This document shows, one piece after another, positions 16,414 through 25,038 of a DNA stretch of 64,000 nt (its first letter is position 1; each line of letters begins with the position of its first letter). A model generated the notes under the pieces. It did no database searches. It saw nothing but the letters and a program-made list of their open reading frames with translations, and was not told the DNA's origin. The DNA is taken from positions 1 to 64,000 of the forward strand of contig JAKIUQ010000007.1 in assembly GCA_021647465.1 (NCBI GenBank), written 5' to 3'. The position numbers and the translations under genes were made by a program. The stretch is from Emcibacter sp. GTDB taxonomy: Bacteria > Pseudomonadota > Alphaproteobacteria > Sphingomonadales > Emcibacteraceae.

Positions 16414-17709
16414 ATGACGCCATTTCAAAATATATTATCACTTGCAAGGTTCCAACAATTGCATTTGGCAGGTCGTTTCCTTGTTCTGTCCATAATATTC
16501 ATTCCGACCATTAGGGTTTTTACCTATCCTCCTCTTACGGGGAACCTGCTGGAACCTATATTTTATATCATGATTAGCCTCATCGAAATTCTTTTCATTT
16601 TTATTTTACTGATCACAAAATGGCGGCATGGTTACCCGATTAATCACTTGCCGGCTATTCTTTGGATCGGTTTTCTTATCTGGGCCGCCGTGGCCCTGTT
16701 CAACATTCCCAGCATGCCCCTGAAAACTGGCGGCATTATTGTCACAGCCCAGTTTTTCATTCATTTTTTCTTTTTTGTTGCCGTGAGCAGCTATCTAAAA
16801 ACCCAGCCTCAGGCGGGCCGCATACTGATATTTTCCATCCTCCTTTCGGCTGTTGTTTTTATGCCGTTTTTCTGGCTGAAGCTCTATGGTGCCTATGATA
16901 GCCCTGACTTTGACTGGACCTGGTCATTACCCGGATTTGAGAATGTCCGGCATCTGGATTATTTTCTGGGCAGCCTTGCAACTATTCTGGGGCTTTCCCT
17001 CCTGACCAAAAGCTTTAAAAAATCTTCAGCTCTTCTCGCAAGCCTGATTTTTCTGATGCTGTTTGTCTGCTGGCTTATGCTTTTCTGGAGCGGCGGACGC
17101 GGCTCAAGCGTAGCCGCCGCCGCCGCCATTGGCGGCCTGTTGATATTCTTCAAACCCCCGGACTGGAAAAGAATTTTGTTGGTCAATTTTTTCGTCATGA
17201 TTCTCGCGGCTGCAACGTCAATATTCCTGCCTGTTCCCAACGGGTCTTATGGCATTTTCAGGTTCCTGACAAAAATCACTGAGGTAGATAGCATTGCCGC
17301 CTTTAGCGCAGGGCGCATCTTTTTCTGGGTAGATGCGATTAATATTTGGAAAGAGAATATCTGGTTTGGTATCGGTGCCGGCCAGACCAAAACCGTGATC
17401 CAATCCGCGTCCGGAACATATGGTCAACCCCATAATATCCTTATTCAAGCCATGCTCGCGTGGGGTGTCATCGGGGGGATGCCCTTTTTAGGCGGGATTT
17501 TCACAACATTCTGGACCAAGGGCTGGGAATTTCATCGTGCATCGGATCAAATCGGAATGATGCCCCTGATTGCCTATGGCCTCGCCCTGTCAACCACCAT
17601 AAACGCCTTAGTAGACGGCACACTCTATTACCCATTTCCAATTTTTCTTTTTGTTATTGCTGTGGCGGTAACAAGAAATTATAATCATAAGTCTATTATT
17701 GCATCATAA
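16414..17709 (+). CDS. O-antigen ligase/polymerase-like membrane protein
   Basis: This is a 431-residue polytopic inner membrane protein with about ten hydrophobic segments. It has the Wzy_C-type layout: a large periplasmic loop with GRIFFWVDAINIWKENIWFG and GAGQTKTVIQSASGTYGQPH-NIL, as in O-antigen ligase and polymerase families. The ATG at 16414 is chosen because the upstream part of the frame overlaps the Lrp gene. No glycan genes surround it, so its substrate is unknown; it may be an orphan ligase attaching glycans to lipid or protein. The Lrp gene ends 49 bases upstream and ALDH7 begins 87 bases downstream. Confidence 0.7.
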   Translation: MTPFQNILSLARFQQLHLAGRFLVLSIIFIPTIRVFTYPPLTGNLLEPIFYIMISLIEILFIFILLITKWRHGYPINHLPAILWIGFLIWAAVALFNIPSMPLKTGGIIVTAQFFIHFFFFVAVSSYLKTQPQAGRILIFSILLSAVVFMPFFWLKLYGAYDSPDFDWTWSLPGFENVRHLDYFLGSLATILGLSLLTKSFKKSSALLASLIFLMLFVCWLMLFWSGGRGSSVAAAAAIGGLLIFFKPPDWKRILLVNFFVMILAAATSIFLPVPNGSYGIFRFLTKITEVDSIAAFSAGRIFFWVDAINIWKENIWFGIGAGQTKTVIQSASGTYGQPHNILIQAMLAWGVIGGMPFLGGIFTTFWTKGWEFHRASDQIGMMPLIAYGLALSTTINALVDGTLYYPFPIFLFVIAVAVTRNYNHKSIIAS

Positions 17710-17795
17710 TTGTTCAATTTATGTTGACAAATGTCTATTTTTCAAAGAAATAATCAAATTAAAGAATAAATTAAGCGATAATTACAGGACAGCTC

Positions 17796-19304
17796 ATGAA
17801 TATTCAAGAAATCTTTAGCCAATTGAATCTGACCGATAATGATCTTGGCGGCGGCACATTGGCCGTTCATAGTCCGCGTGACGGCGCGCAGATTGGCATG
17901 GTCCGCACCGATACGGCCAAAACGGTAGAACAAAAAGTTGCTGCTTCTGTGGCCGCTTTTAAGGACTGGCGCATGGTGCCGGGGCCTCGGCGCGGCGAAT
18001 TGGTCCGCCTGCTTGGGGAAATTCTGCGGGAAAAAAAGGAAGCCTTGGGCGCGCTGGTTTCTTTGGAGTGCGGAAAAATATATCAGGAAGGCCTCGGCGA
18101 AGTTCAGGAAATGATCGACATTTGTGACTTTGCCGTAGGGATTAGCCGTCAGCTTTATGGCTTGACCATTGCCTCTGAACGGCCGCTTCATAAAATGCGT
18201 GAATATTGGCAACCTATGGGGCCCGTAGGCATTATTTCAGCCTTTAACTTTCCCGTGGCCGTATGGGCCTGGAATGCGGCATTGGCGTTGGTCTGCGGCG
18301 ACAGCACCATATGGAAACCATCGGAAAAAACACCATTGACGGCAATTGCCTGCCAAAAATTATTTGACGAAGCCTGCAAGCGTTTTGGCGACGATGCGCC
18401 GGACGGCCTGAGCCAAATTCTAATCGGCGAGAGGGACATCGGAGAACTTATGGTCGAAGACAAGCGCATTCCCGTTATCAGTGCCACGGGCAGCACCGCG
18501 ATGGGCCGCATTGTCGGACCAAAAGTCGCCGCCCGTTTTGGCCGCAGCATTCTTGAACTTGGCGGCAATAATGCCATCATCGTCGCCCCTTCCGCCGATC
18601 TTGACTTGGCCTTTCAAGGCATCTTGTTTGGCGCGGTCGGCACCTGCGGGCAACGCTGCACCTCGACCCGGCGGGTATTTGTCCATGTGGATATTTATGA
18701 CAAGCTGGTGTCGCGCTTGAAAAAATCATATCAGGGATTATCCATTGGGGATCCCCTTGATCCCAAAACGCTGGTTGGCCCGTTGATTGATCAACAAGCC
18801 TATGACAATATGACGGCGGCCCTCAATCTGGCAAAATCGAATGGCGGCGAAGTCATTGGCGGCGAGCGGGTCAAGGAAGCTGACTTTCCTGAAGCTTATT
18901 ATGTTAATCCGGCCATCGTGGAAATGACCGGCAAGATGGATAATGTGCAGGAAGAAACTTTTGCGCCGATCCTTTATATTTTCAAATATACTGATTTGAC
19001 AGAGGCTATTCAACGCCTGAATGACGTCCCGCAAGGCCTGTCATCGGCAATTTTCACCCGTGATGTTTTGGAGGCTGAGACATTTACCTGTGAAGCAGGC
19101 AGTGATTGCGGCATTGCCAATGTCAATATTGGCACCAGCGGCGCTGAAATCGGCGGCGCTTTTGGCGGTGAGAAAGAAACCGGCGGCGGGCGCGAAAGCG
19201 GGTCCGACAGTTGGAAGGCCTATATGCGGCGCATGACCAGTACGCTGAATTATTCAACTGAATTACCTCTGGCACAGGGCATTAAATTTGACGCCGATGA
19301 TTAG
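17796..19304 (+). CDS. amaB: ALDH7-family semialdehyde dehydrogenase (lysine pathway type)
   Basis: This is a 502-residue aldehyde dehydrogenase of the ALDH7/antiquitin group, which oxidises alpha-aminoadipate semialdehyde (piperideine-6-carboxylate) to alpha-aminoadipate with NAD. Seen are GIISAFNFPVAVWAWNAAL (residues ~148-166), the Glu of LELGGNNAI (~253), the catalytic Cys in GTCGQRCTSTRR (~287) and the C-terminal GGEKETGGGRESGSDSWK. The group-specific ELGGNNA form supports ALDH7. A TTGACA at 17724 may be a -35 element. The gene is near an Lrp regulator, which fits lysine catabolism, but no other lysine gene is in the window. The symbol is by family only. Confidence 0.82.
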   Translation: MNIQEIFSQLNLTDNDLGGGTLAVHSPRDGAQIGMVRTDTAKTVEQKVAASVAAFKDWRMVPGPRRGELVRLLGEILREKKEALGALVSLECGKIYQEGLGEVQEMIDICDFAVGISRQLYGLTIASERPLHKMREYWQPMGPVGIISAFNFPVAVWAWNAALALVCGDSTIWKPSEKTPLTAIACQKLFDEACKRFGDDAPDGLSQILIGERDIGELMVEDKRIPVISATGSTAMGRIVGPKVAARFGRSILELGGNNAIIVAPSADLDLAFQGILFGAVGTCGQRCTSTRRVFVHVDIYDKLVSRLKKSYQGLSIGDPLDPKTLVGPLIDQQAYDNMTAALNLAKSNGGEVIGGERVKEADFPEAYYVNPAIVEMTGKMDNVQEETFAPILYIFKYTDLTEAIQRLNDVPQGLSSAIFTRDVLEAETFTCEAGSDCGIANVNIGTSGAEIGGAFGGEKETGGGRESGSDSWKAYMRRMTSTLNYSTELPLAQGIKFDADD

Positions 19305-19314
19305 GGTATAGAAT

Positions 19315-20091
19315 ATGACTGGCCCTTTATCTCCTGTAAAGGCTGCGGCCACCGGCGTCTTGCTATGCGGGCACGGCAGCCGGTCACCAAAGGCCGCTAA
19401 AGAATTCAATGATCTGGCAGAAAATATCCGGCGGGAAATACCAGATCAGCCAGTCAGGGCCGCCTTTCTGGAATTTAACGCCCCCGACATTCTGGAGGGC
19501 CTTCGGGCATTTTATGATCAGGGCATAACCGAAATTATTGTCCAGCCCGTCACCCTTTATAACGCCGGTCACACCATCCGCGACATTCCAAAAATTATAT
19601 CAAAATTTGCTGAAAGCCATCCAGATGTGCGGCTTCACTATGGCTCATTTCTTGGGCTTTCCCCAGCCGTTATTGAGGCCGCCGCCAGTGCCATACTGTC
19701 TGTCATGCCAAAGGGTCAGGCACAAGACAGTAAACTGCTCCTTGTCGGACGCGGATCAAAAGATCGCCTTATTACCGATCAGACCATTAATCTCTGCCGG
19801 GCATTGCATGAAAGACTTGACTTGGGGGATAGCCGATATTGTTATAATTTCTCAAACGCCCCGCTTCTCCCCACTGCTCTCACGCAGGCGGCGGCGTCCC
19901 ACTACAAGCATGTGATCATCCTGCCATGTCTCTTGTTTTCAGGACGCCTGCTGTCCGATATACATGCTGAAATAGACATTGCCGCAAAAAAATATCCCGA
20001 ATTCTCCTTTCACAAGGCCCCGCCCCTGGGGGGGCAGAGCCTGATTATCAAGGCGATTATAAAAAATATTAATGCCGCAGCAATGAGCTAA
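19315..20091 (+). CDS. CbiX-like sirohydrochlorin chelatase
   Basis: This 258-residue protein has the duplicated CbiX fold. The first half has the metal-ligand motif LLCGHGSRSPKAAKEFNDLA (residues ~16-36) and TLYNAGHTIRDIP (His ~86). The second half has LLVGRGSKDR in place of a second HGS motif. CbiX enzymes insert cobalt or iron into sirohydrochlorin. It starts 11 bases after ALDH7, so it may be cotranscribed, though no tetrapyrrole genes are nearby. It faces paaK tail to tail with 4 bases between the stops. Confidence 0.8.
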   Translation: MTGPLSPVKAAATGVLLCGHGSRSPKAAKEFNDLAENIRREIPDQPVRAAFLEFNAPDILEGLRAFYDQGITEIIVQPVTLYNAGHTIRDIPKIISKFAESHPDVRLHYGSFLGLSPAVIEAAASAILSVMPKGQAQDSKLLLVGRGSKDRLITDQTINLCRALHERLDLGDSRYCYNFSNAPLLPTALTQAAASHYKHVIILPCLLFSGRLLSDIHAEIDIAAKKYPEFSFHKAPPLGGQSLIIKAIIKNINAAAMS

Positions 20092-20094
20092 ATC

Positions 20095-21399
20095 TTATTT
20101 ATCTGTCAATTCCCGAAAATCGAAAACCCGCTGTGCTTTACCGACGGAACGTGGAATGCCGCCCGGCTCCCGAACATCTGCTTTCACACTCACACCGCAG
20201 AGGTTTTTAATGCTCTTCTTCAGTTCTTCTTCAATATGCGATCTGTTATGATCATCTGAAAATGCTTGCTTGGCTTCCGCAATGACCGTCAGTTCATCCA
20301 TGACTTTTGGCCGACGAATTTCGCAGAAATAATGGGGGGTCAGCCGTTCATCCCGGCAAATAATCTCTTCGATCTGGGTCGGGAATATATTGACGCCGCG
20401 AATGATCATCATATCATCTGTTCGGCCAAAGATCCGCGCCATGCGGCGCATGTTTGACCGGGAACCCGGCAGGAGCCTTGTTAAATCCCGCGTCCGGTAC
20501 CGTATGATTGGAAAGGCTTCTTTACAGAGCGAGGTAAAGACCAATTCGCCTTCTTCGCCGTCAGGCATAAGTTTGCCGGTTTCAGGGTCAATTATTTCCG
20601 GATAGAATAAATCTTCCCAAATGGTCAAGCCATCCTGATCTTCCCCGAATTCAGAGCCAACGCCCGGCCCCATCACTTCGGAAAGGCCATAAATATCAAC
20701 GGCCTTCACATCAAAACGCTGCTCGATCTCACGGCGCATTTCTTCGGTCCAGGGTTCTGCCCCATGCATGGAAATTTCAAGAGATGTCGAACGGGGATCA
20801 ATACCTGCCTTGTCAAAGGCGTCCGCCAGCGACAACATATAAGACGGCGTTACCATAATGATTCGGGGTTTGAAATCCATAATAAGCTGGATCTGAGCCG
20901 CCGTGGCCCCGCCAGAAGCCGGCACCACCGTACAGCCCGCGCGTTCTGCCCCGTAATGGGCGCCAAGGCCGCCGGTAAACAGGCCATAACCAAAGGCCAC
21001 ATGAACCATATCACCGGCCCGCCCGCCGGCCACGCGAATGCAGCGGGCGATCACTTCTGACCAGACATCTATATCCTGCTCGGTATAACCGACAACCGTC
21101 GGCTTACCCGTTGTGCCGCTTGAGGCATGAAGGCGGGAAATTTTTTCTATTGGAACAGCAAAAAGACCAAAGGGATAATTATCTCTCAGGTCTTTTTTTA
21201 CCGTGAAGGGAAATTTTGCCAAATCACCCAGCGCGTGAAGATCGTCTGGATGGACCCCCTTTTCATCAAAAGCCTTTCGATAAAAAGGCACATTGTCATA
21301 GGCATGTTTGAGCGACCATTTCATGCGCTCTAATTGAACAGCCTCAATGTCATCACGGCTGGCATATTCAAATCCGTTAATCCCTGCAAACATCGTCAT
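20095..21399 (-). CDS. paaK: Phenylacetate-CoA ligase
   Basis: This is a 434-residue AMP-forming ligase that activates phenylacetate (or a hydroxyphenylacetate) to its CoA thioester. Visible are the ATP loop LHASSGTTGKPTVVGYT (~90-106), GAEPWTEEMRREIE and DIYGLSEVMGPGV (~235-247), and the C-terminal TDDMMIIRGVNIFPTQIEEI (~340-360). Length and motifs match PaaK. It is the last gene of the Ior/Kor operon, 41 bases after korC. Together they suggest arylacetyl-CoA production by two routes: from arylpyruvate by oxidative decarboxylation and from free arylacetate by ligation. No paaA-E epoxidase is in the window. Confidence 0.9.
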   Translation of the reverse strand: MTMFAGINGFEYASRDDIEAVQLERMKWSLKHAYDNVPFYRKAFDEKGVHPDDLHALGDLAKFPFTVKKDLRDNYPFGLFAVPIEKISRLHASSGTTGKPTVVGYTEQDIDVWSEVIARCIRVAGGRAGDMVHVAFGYGLFTGGLGAHYGAERAGCTVVPASGGATAAQIQLIMDFKPRIIMVTPSYMLSLADAFDKAGIDPRSTSLEISMHGAEPWTEEMRREIEQRFDVKAVDIYGLSEVMGPGVGSEFGEDQDGLTIWEDLFYPEIIDPETGKLMPDGEEGELVFTSLCKEAFPIIRYRTRDLTRLLPGSRSNMRRMARIFGRTDDMMIIRGVNIFPTQIEEIICRDERLTPHYFCEIRRPKVMDELTVIAEAKQAFSDDHNRSHIEEELKKSIKNLCGVSVKADVREPGGIPRSVGKAQRVFDFRELTDK

Positions 21400-21440
21400 T
21401 ATATTATTTTTCCCTGTTTTTTAAATTTTAATTTTTTATT

Positions 21441-21983
21441 TTAAGCCGCTTTTGCCCCTCTTGCAAGGTCAACACCAGCCCGCAAAGCATCCATATTCAA
21501 CGTTAAAAATTTCTTTGGTGATATCGACCGCAAGGCGTTCTCAATAATTTCCAGATCAATATCCTCTGATAATTCTGCGATAACGCCGGTTGCCACCACA
21601 TTGGTTATCCGCTCAGACCCCAAAGCAATAGCCGTGGCGCTTAATGGCAATTCAATGACCTTGAATTTTCCTTTTGGCGGCTTTTTAGTGCGTCTCGGGT
21701 CGATAATAACCAAGGCATCGTCCCGAATGAGACCTTCTGATGCCTCCGCTGCGGCCTGATCCAATATCAATAGCGTATCCAGATCAGTGGTCAGCGGGTA
21801 ATCCGGCGTTCCGGCACTGGCCACAATATCAGCGCGGCTTAAACCGCCGCGTGACGTGGGCTCATAACTTTGCGACAGGGATACATGATAACCCTCCCCC
21901 GTCAGTGCGCTGGAGAATATTTTTGCGCAGAGCTGAAGCCCTTGGCCACCTGCACCGCTAAACCGCATTTCATGACTTTTCAT
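21441..21983 (-). CDS. 2-oxoacid:ferredoxin oxidoreductase gamma subunit
   Basis: This 180-residue gamma subunit begins with the family signature RFSGAGGQGLQLCAKIFSSA and continues with SYEPTSRGGLSRADIV. It partners the alpha and beta subunits encoded just upstream and contributes to CoA handling. Its start overlaps the beta gene stop by 4 bases (ATGA). It closely parallels KorC/VorC proteins. Confidence 0.85.
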   Translation of the reverse strand: MKSHEMRFSGAGGQGLQLCAKIFSSALTGEGYHVSLSQSYEPTSRGGLSRADIVASAGTPDYPLTTDLDTLLILDQAAAEASEGLIRDDALVIIDPRRTKKPPKGKFKVIELPLSATAIALGSERITNVVATGVIAELSEDIDLEIIENALRSISPKKFLTLNMDALRAGVDLARGAKAA

Positions 21984-22894
21984 ACTGAATGGCCTTTCTG
22001 TTTTTCTTGTATATCATCAACCATATCACGATAACTTGCCCCATATTCCGGCCGATTTGATTTCACAAAAACACCCGTATTCATGCTATTGGGGCGGAAG
22101 GGGTGATCAACTACATTATTATCATACTCACTGGGGCGCATGGTTCTTGTCTGGCCCAGTACCATTTCCGATGATGACCCCAGATCATTTTTCCGGCCAT
22201 TAATTTCCGTACAATCTGACATAACCTCAATAAAAGAAAACCCTTTATAGTCCAGTCCTTCACTGATCAAATCTCTGAGGCGCGGTACATGTATCGTCAC
22301 CTCCCGGCCCACAAACCCGGCCCCGGCTGCCTCGGCCAGACGGCTGGCATCAAAAACAGGTTCTATATTACCGGCCGGCGTGGTCGTGGTAAAACGATCA
22401 TGTGGCGTGGTCGGCGATACTTGCCCCCCCGTCATACCGTAAATTTCATTATTCAACATGATGCAGGTGATGTCCAGATTACGCCGCGCGGCGTGTATCA
22501 AATGATTGCCGCCAATGGCCAGACAATCCCCGTCACCGGTGATAACCACCACATGCAAATCAGGCCGCGCCATTTTCAAGCCGGTGGCAAAGGCCAGGGG
22601 CCGGCCATGGGTGGTATGATAAGTATTGGCGTCAATATAGGTACCAACCCGCCCGGAACAGCCAATGCCGCTGATGATGGCCAGATTGTTCTTGTCTATG
22701 CCCTGATCATGGATCGCCCAAAGCAGCGCCCTGAGCGCTATTCCGTGGCCACATCCCGGACACATGAAATGAGGAAATAAGTCAAGGCGTAAATAATCCT
22801 GAATTTCAAAATCTCTTATATTTTCCAATTGATTATTCTGCTGATTATTCTGTTCTGGCGGCTCTTCAGCCTGGGGGATAACATGTTTATTCAT
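21980..22894 (-). CDS. 2-oxoacid:ferredoxin oxidoreductase beta subunit (TPP-binding)
   Basis: This 304-residue beta subunit carries the thiamine diphosphate site GDGDCLAIGGNHLIHAARRN and LNNEIYGMTGGQVSPTTP, and near the N-terminus the Cys pair FPHFMCPGCGHG. The start is ATG 22894, preceded by AGGAGG 7 bases upstream; the frame beyond is an artefact of overlap with korA. Substrate specificity cannot be read. KorB-like motifs suggest 2-oxoglutarate or a related 2-oxoacid, but the aromatic context leaves aryl 2-oxoacids open. Confidence 0.87.
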   Translation of the reverse strand: MNKHVIPQAEEPPEQNNQQNNQLENIRDFEIQDYLRLDLFPHFMCPGCGHGIALRALLWAIHDQGIDKNNLAIISGIGCSGRVGTYIDANTYHTTHGRPLAFATGLKMARPDLHVVVITGDGDCLAIGGNHLIHAARRNLDITCIMLNNEIYGMTGGQVSPTTPHDRFTTTTPAGNIEPVFDASRLAEAAGAGFVGREVTIHVPRLRDLISEGLDYKGFSFIEVMSDCTEINGRKNDLGSSSEMVLGQTRTMRPSEYDNNVVDHPFRPNSMNTGVFVKSNRPEYGASYRDMVDDIQEKQKGHSV

Positions 22895-24059
22895 GATCAA
22901 GAACCTCCTTAACGGCATTTATAATTTGAGACGGTGATATGGGATCCCCGTCATAACGGTTCAGGCCACAAACAGTCTGTTTCCCTTGTTTGGCAGCCCC
23001 GATTTCCAATATCATTTGACCACTGTTCATCTCCGCCACCACAAAGCTTTTGGCCTTTTTGGTCAACTTGCGAAATGTTTGCGTCGGAAAAGGCCATAGG
23101 GTAATCGGCCTGAAAAGACCAACTTTATGCCCTTCGGCACGAAGCTCCCGCACCGCCATACGGGCCGCACGCCCGACAATGCCCAAGGCGACAATCACCA
23201 CCTCTGCATCCTCACAGTCAACATCCTCAAAACTCTCGATCAAATCCTTGTTAATCTCCATCTTGTTAAATAGACGTTTCATGGCGCGATCTACCTCAAT
23301 AGATTTTTGCGTTGGGAAGCCGCTTTCACTCACGGTCAAGCCTGTGGTATGAACCCGGTAACCATCTCCGGGCCGGGCCATGGGCGCAACGCCGTCCGCA
23401 TCAGGACGGTAAGGTTTATAATCCTCTGGTTTTCCGCTGGCCCATTTACGCACTGTATTTTCATATTCTGCCACATCCGGCAGAGCGATTGTTTCCACAA
23501 GATGACCCAGACTTTCATCGAATAAAACCAGTACCGGAATGCGTAATTGTTCCGACAGAGCAAAAGCACGCGCCGTTTGCGTATATATTTCCTCCACAGA
23601 TCCCGGGGTCAGCGCGATCACCGGATGATCACCGTGAGTACCCCAACGGGCCTGCATCAAATCCCCTTGAGAAGGACGAGTCGGCATACCCGTTGACGGG
23701 CCGCCGCGCATGACATTAACGACGACACAGGGAATCTGCGCGCCCATGCCATACCCCAGATTTTCCTGTTTCAGCGAGAAACCCGGCCCACTGGTGGCGG
23801 TCATGGATTTAACGCCGCCCATGCTGGCGCCAAGTGTCGCGGCGATAGAGGCGATCTCATCTTCCATCTGAATGAAGACGCCGCCAACTTTGGGGAGTTC
23901 CTTGGCCAGCCGCTCGGCCACTTCCGAAGACGGCGTGATCGGATAGCCGGCATAAAACCGGCAGCCCGCAGCGACCGCCCCAAGGGCGCAGGCGTGATTG
24001 CCCTGAATATTTATGGTATCCTGACTATCAAGCGTATTTTGTGAAGTTTGTCCGGTCAT
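22887..24059 (-). CDS. 2-oxoacid:ferredoxin oxidoreductase alpha subunit
   Basis: This 390-residue alpha subunit has the pyrimidine-binding domain (AGYPITPSSEVAERLAKELP, residues ~38-57) and TATSGPGFSLKQENLGYG (~88-105), then the transketolase C-terminal part with FRPITLWPFP. With the beta and gamma subunits it would convert a 2-oxoacid, CoA and oxidised ferredoxin to acyl-CoA, CO2 and reduced ferredoxin. Its start overlaps iorB by 4 bases and its stop overlaps the beta start by 8 bases. Confidence 0.87.
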   Translation of the reverse strand: MTGQTSQNTLDSQDTINIQGNHACALGAVAAGCRFYAGYPITPSSEVAERLAKELPKVGGVFIQMEDEIASIAATLGASMGGVKSMTATSGPGFSLKQENLGYGMGAQIPCVVVNVMRGGPSTGMPTRPSQGDLMQARWGTHGDHPVIALTPGSVEEIYTQTARAFALSEQLRIPVLVLFDESLGHLVETIALPDVAEYENTVRKWASGKPEDYKPYRPDADGVAPMARPGDGYRVHTTGLTVSESGFPTQKSIEVDRAMKRLFNKMEINKDLIESFEDVDCEDAEVVIVALGIVGRAARMAVRELRAEGHKVGLFRPITLWPFPTQTFRKLTKKAKSFVVAEMNSGQMILEIGAAKQGKQTVCGLNRYDGDPISPSQIINAVKEVLDHE

Positions 24060-25036
24060 GCTACGGCCTCCTGAACTTTAAGATTAGGGGGGGAATTTAG
24101 GGAGGGATTAAGAGAAATGGCAAAATCTGGACAGAGCCATTCACATATATGGCACCCGGTACATTTTTCTGGATCGGCAAGTTCCACCACCTGATCCTTA
24201 TTCAAAACCAGACAACGTTCCGGACACATTTTAACGCAAATATCACAGCCTTTACACCATTCTTCGATTATGGAAAGCGTGGTACGCACAGGATGATCTT
24301 CCGGCTGCACAAGCGGGATAAAGGCCGACCCTTCCACGGGTTCCCCCTTGCGGGAGCCTTCGATCCATTTCTGCCCCTTGTCAAATACGCTAAGATTGAC
24401 CTCTATGGTTTTGGGCGGCACCATCTGCGTGATGACCTCTCTCCAGACTTCATTTGAAAAACTCAATGTGGTCGACAAGGCCCCCAGAAGAAGCGTATTA
24501 GCTGCCAGTTCATTGCCTTCTTTTGCGGCCATATCCGTGGCATCGATGGCAAAAGCCTCAGCCACTTTTCCGATGACATCATCCGGCGTATTCTTTGAAT
24601 AGCCAATATCTGCGCCCAATATGCGCGAGCGGCACGCAAAAGGCGGGACGATACGTTTGGTGTCCGTTATGAAAATACCGGTATCAGGCCGCAAGTAATC
24701 CATCCATCGCAATCCCTCTGCCCATTCAAGGGCAACCAGGACATCGGCCTTGCCCTTGGGAATAGTGGGGGACCAGACAGTTTTGCCAAAACGCACGTGG
24801 CTGAACACCACACCGCCGCGTTTTGCCATGCCGTGAACTTCACTCTGTTTCACCTGAAGTCCCAGATTTTGGCAAATTTGCGCCAATACCTTTGACACCA
24901 TAATAACGCCCTGCCCCCCGACACCAACGATCAAAACATTAATCGCTTCATCCGATGTCTCCGGATCCAGTTTTAATGGGGCGTAGCTCACGGGAGCAGA
25001 CTTGCGGGGTGATTTATTTTTCTTTGCTTTGGCCAT
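24056..25036 (-). CDS. iorB: Indolepyruvate:ferredoxin oxidoreductase beta subunit fused to a dicluster ferredoxin
   Basis: This 326-residue protein is two parts. Residues ~30-215 are an IorB/gamma-type domain (VLIVGVGGQGVIMVSKVLAQ, VHGMAKRGGVVFSHVRFG). Residues ~255-310 are a ferredoxin with two 4Fe-4S motifs, CKGCDICVKMCPERC and CTGCHICEWLCPD. Ordinary IorB lacks the ferredoxin part. The fusion could accept electrons from IorA or from the neighbouring Kor-type complex, acting as its missing delta subunit. GGAGG lies 9 bases before ATG 25036; an ATG at 25042 overlapping the iorA stop as ATGA is the alternative start. Confidence 0.82.
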   Translation of the reverse strand: MAKAKKNKSPRKSAPVSYAPLKLDPETSDEAINVLIVGVGGQGVIMVSKVLAQICQNLGLQVKQSEVHGMAKRGGVVFSHVRFGKTVWSPTIPKGKADVLVALEWAEGLRWMDYLRPDTGIFITDTKRIVPPFACRSRILGADIGYSKNTPDDVIGKVAEAFAIDATDMAAKEGNELAANTLLLGALSTTLSFSNEVWREVITQMVPPKTIEVNLSVFDKGQKWIEGSRKGEPVEGSAFIPLVQPEDHPVRTTLSIIEEWCKGCDICVKMCPERCLVLNKDQVVELADPEKCTGCHICEWLCPDFAISLNPSLNSPPNLKVQEAVA

Positions 25037-25038
25037 AA

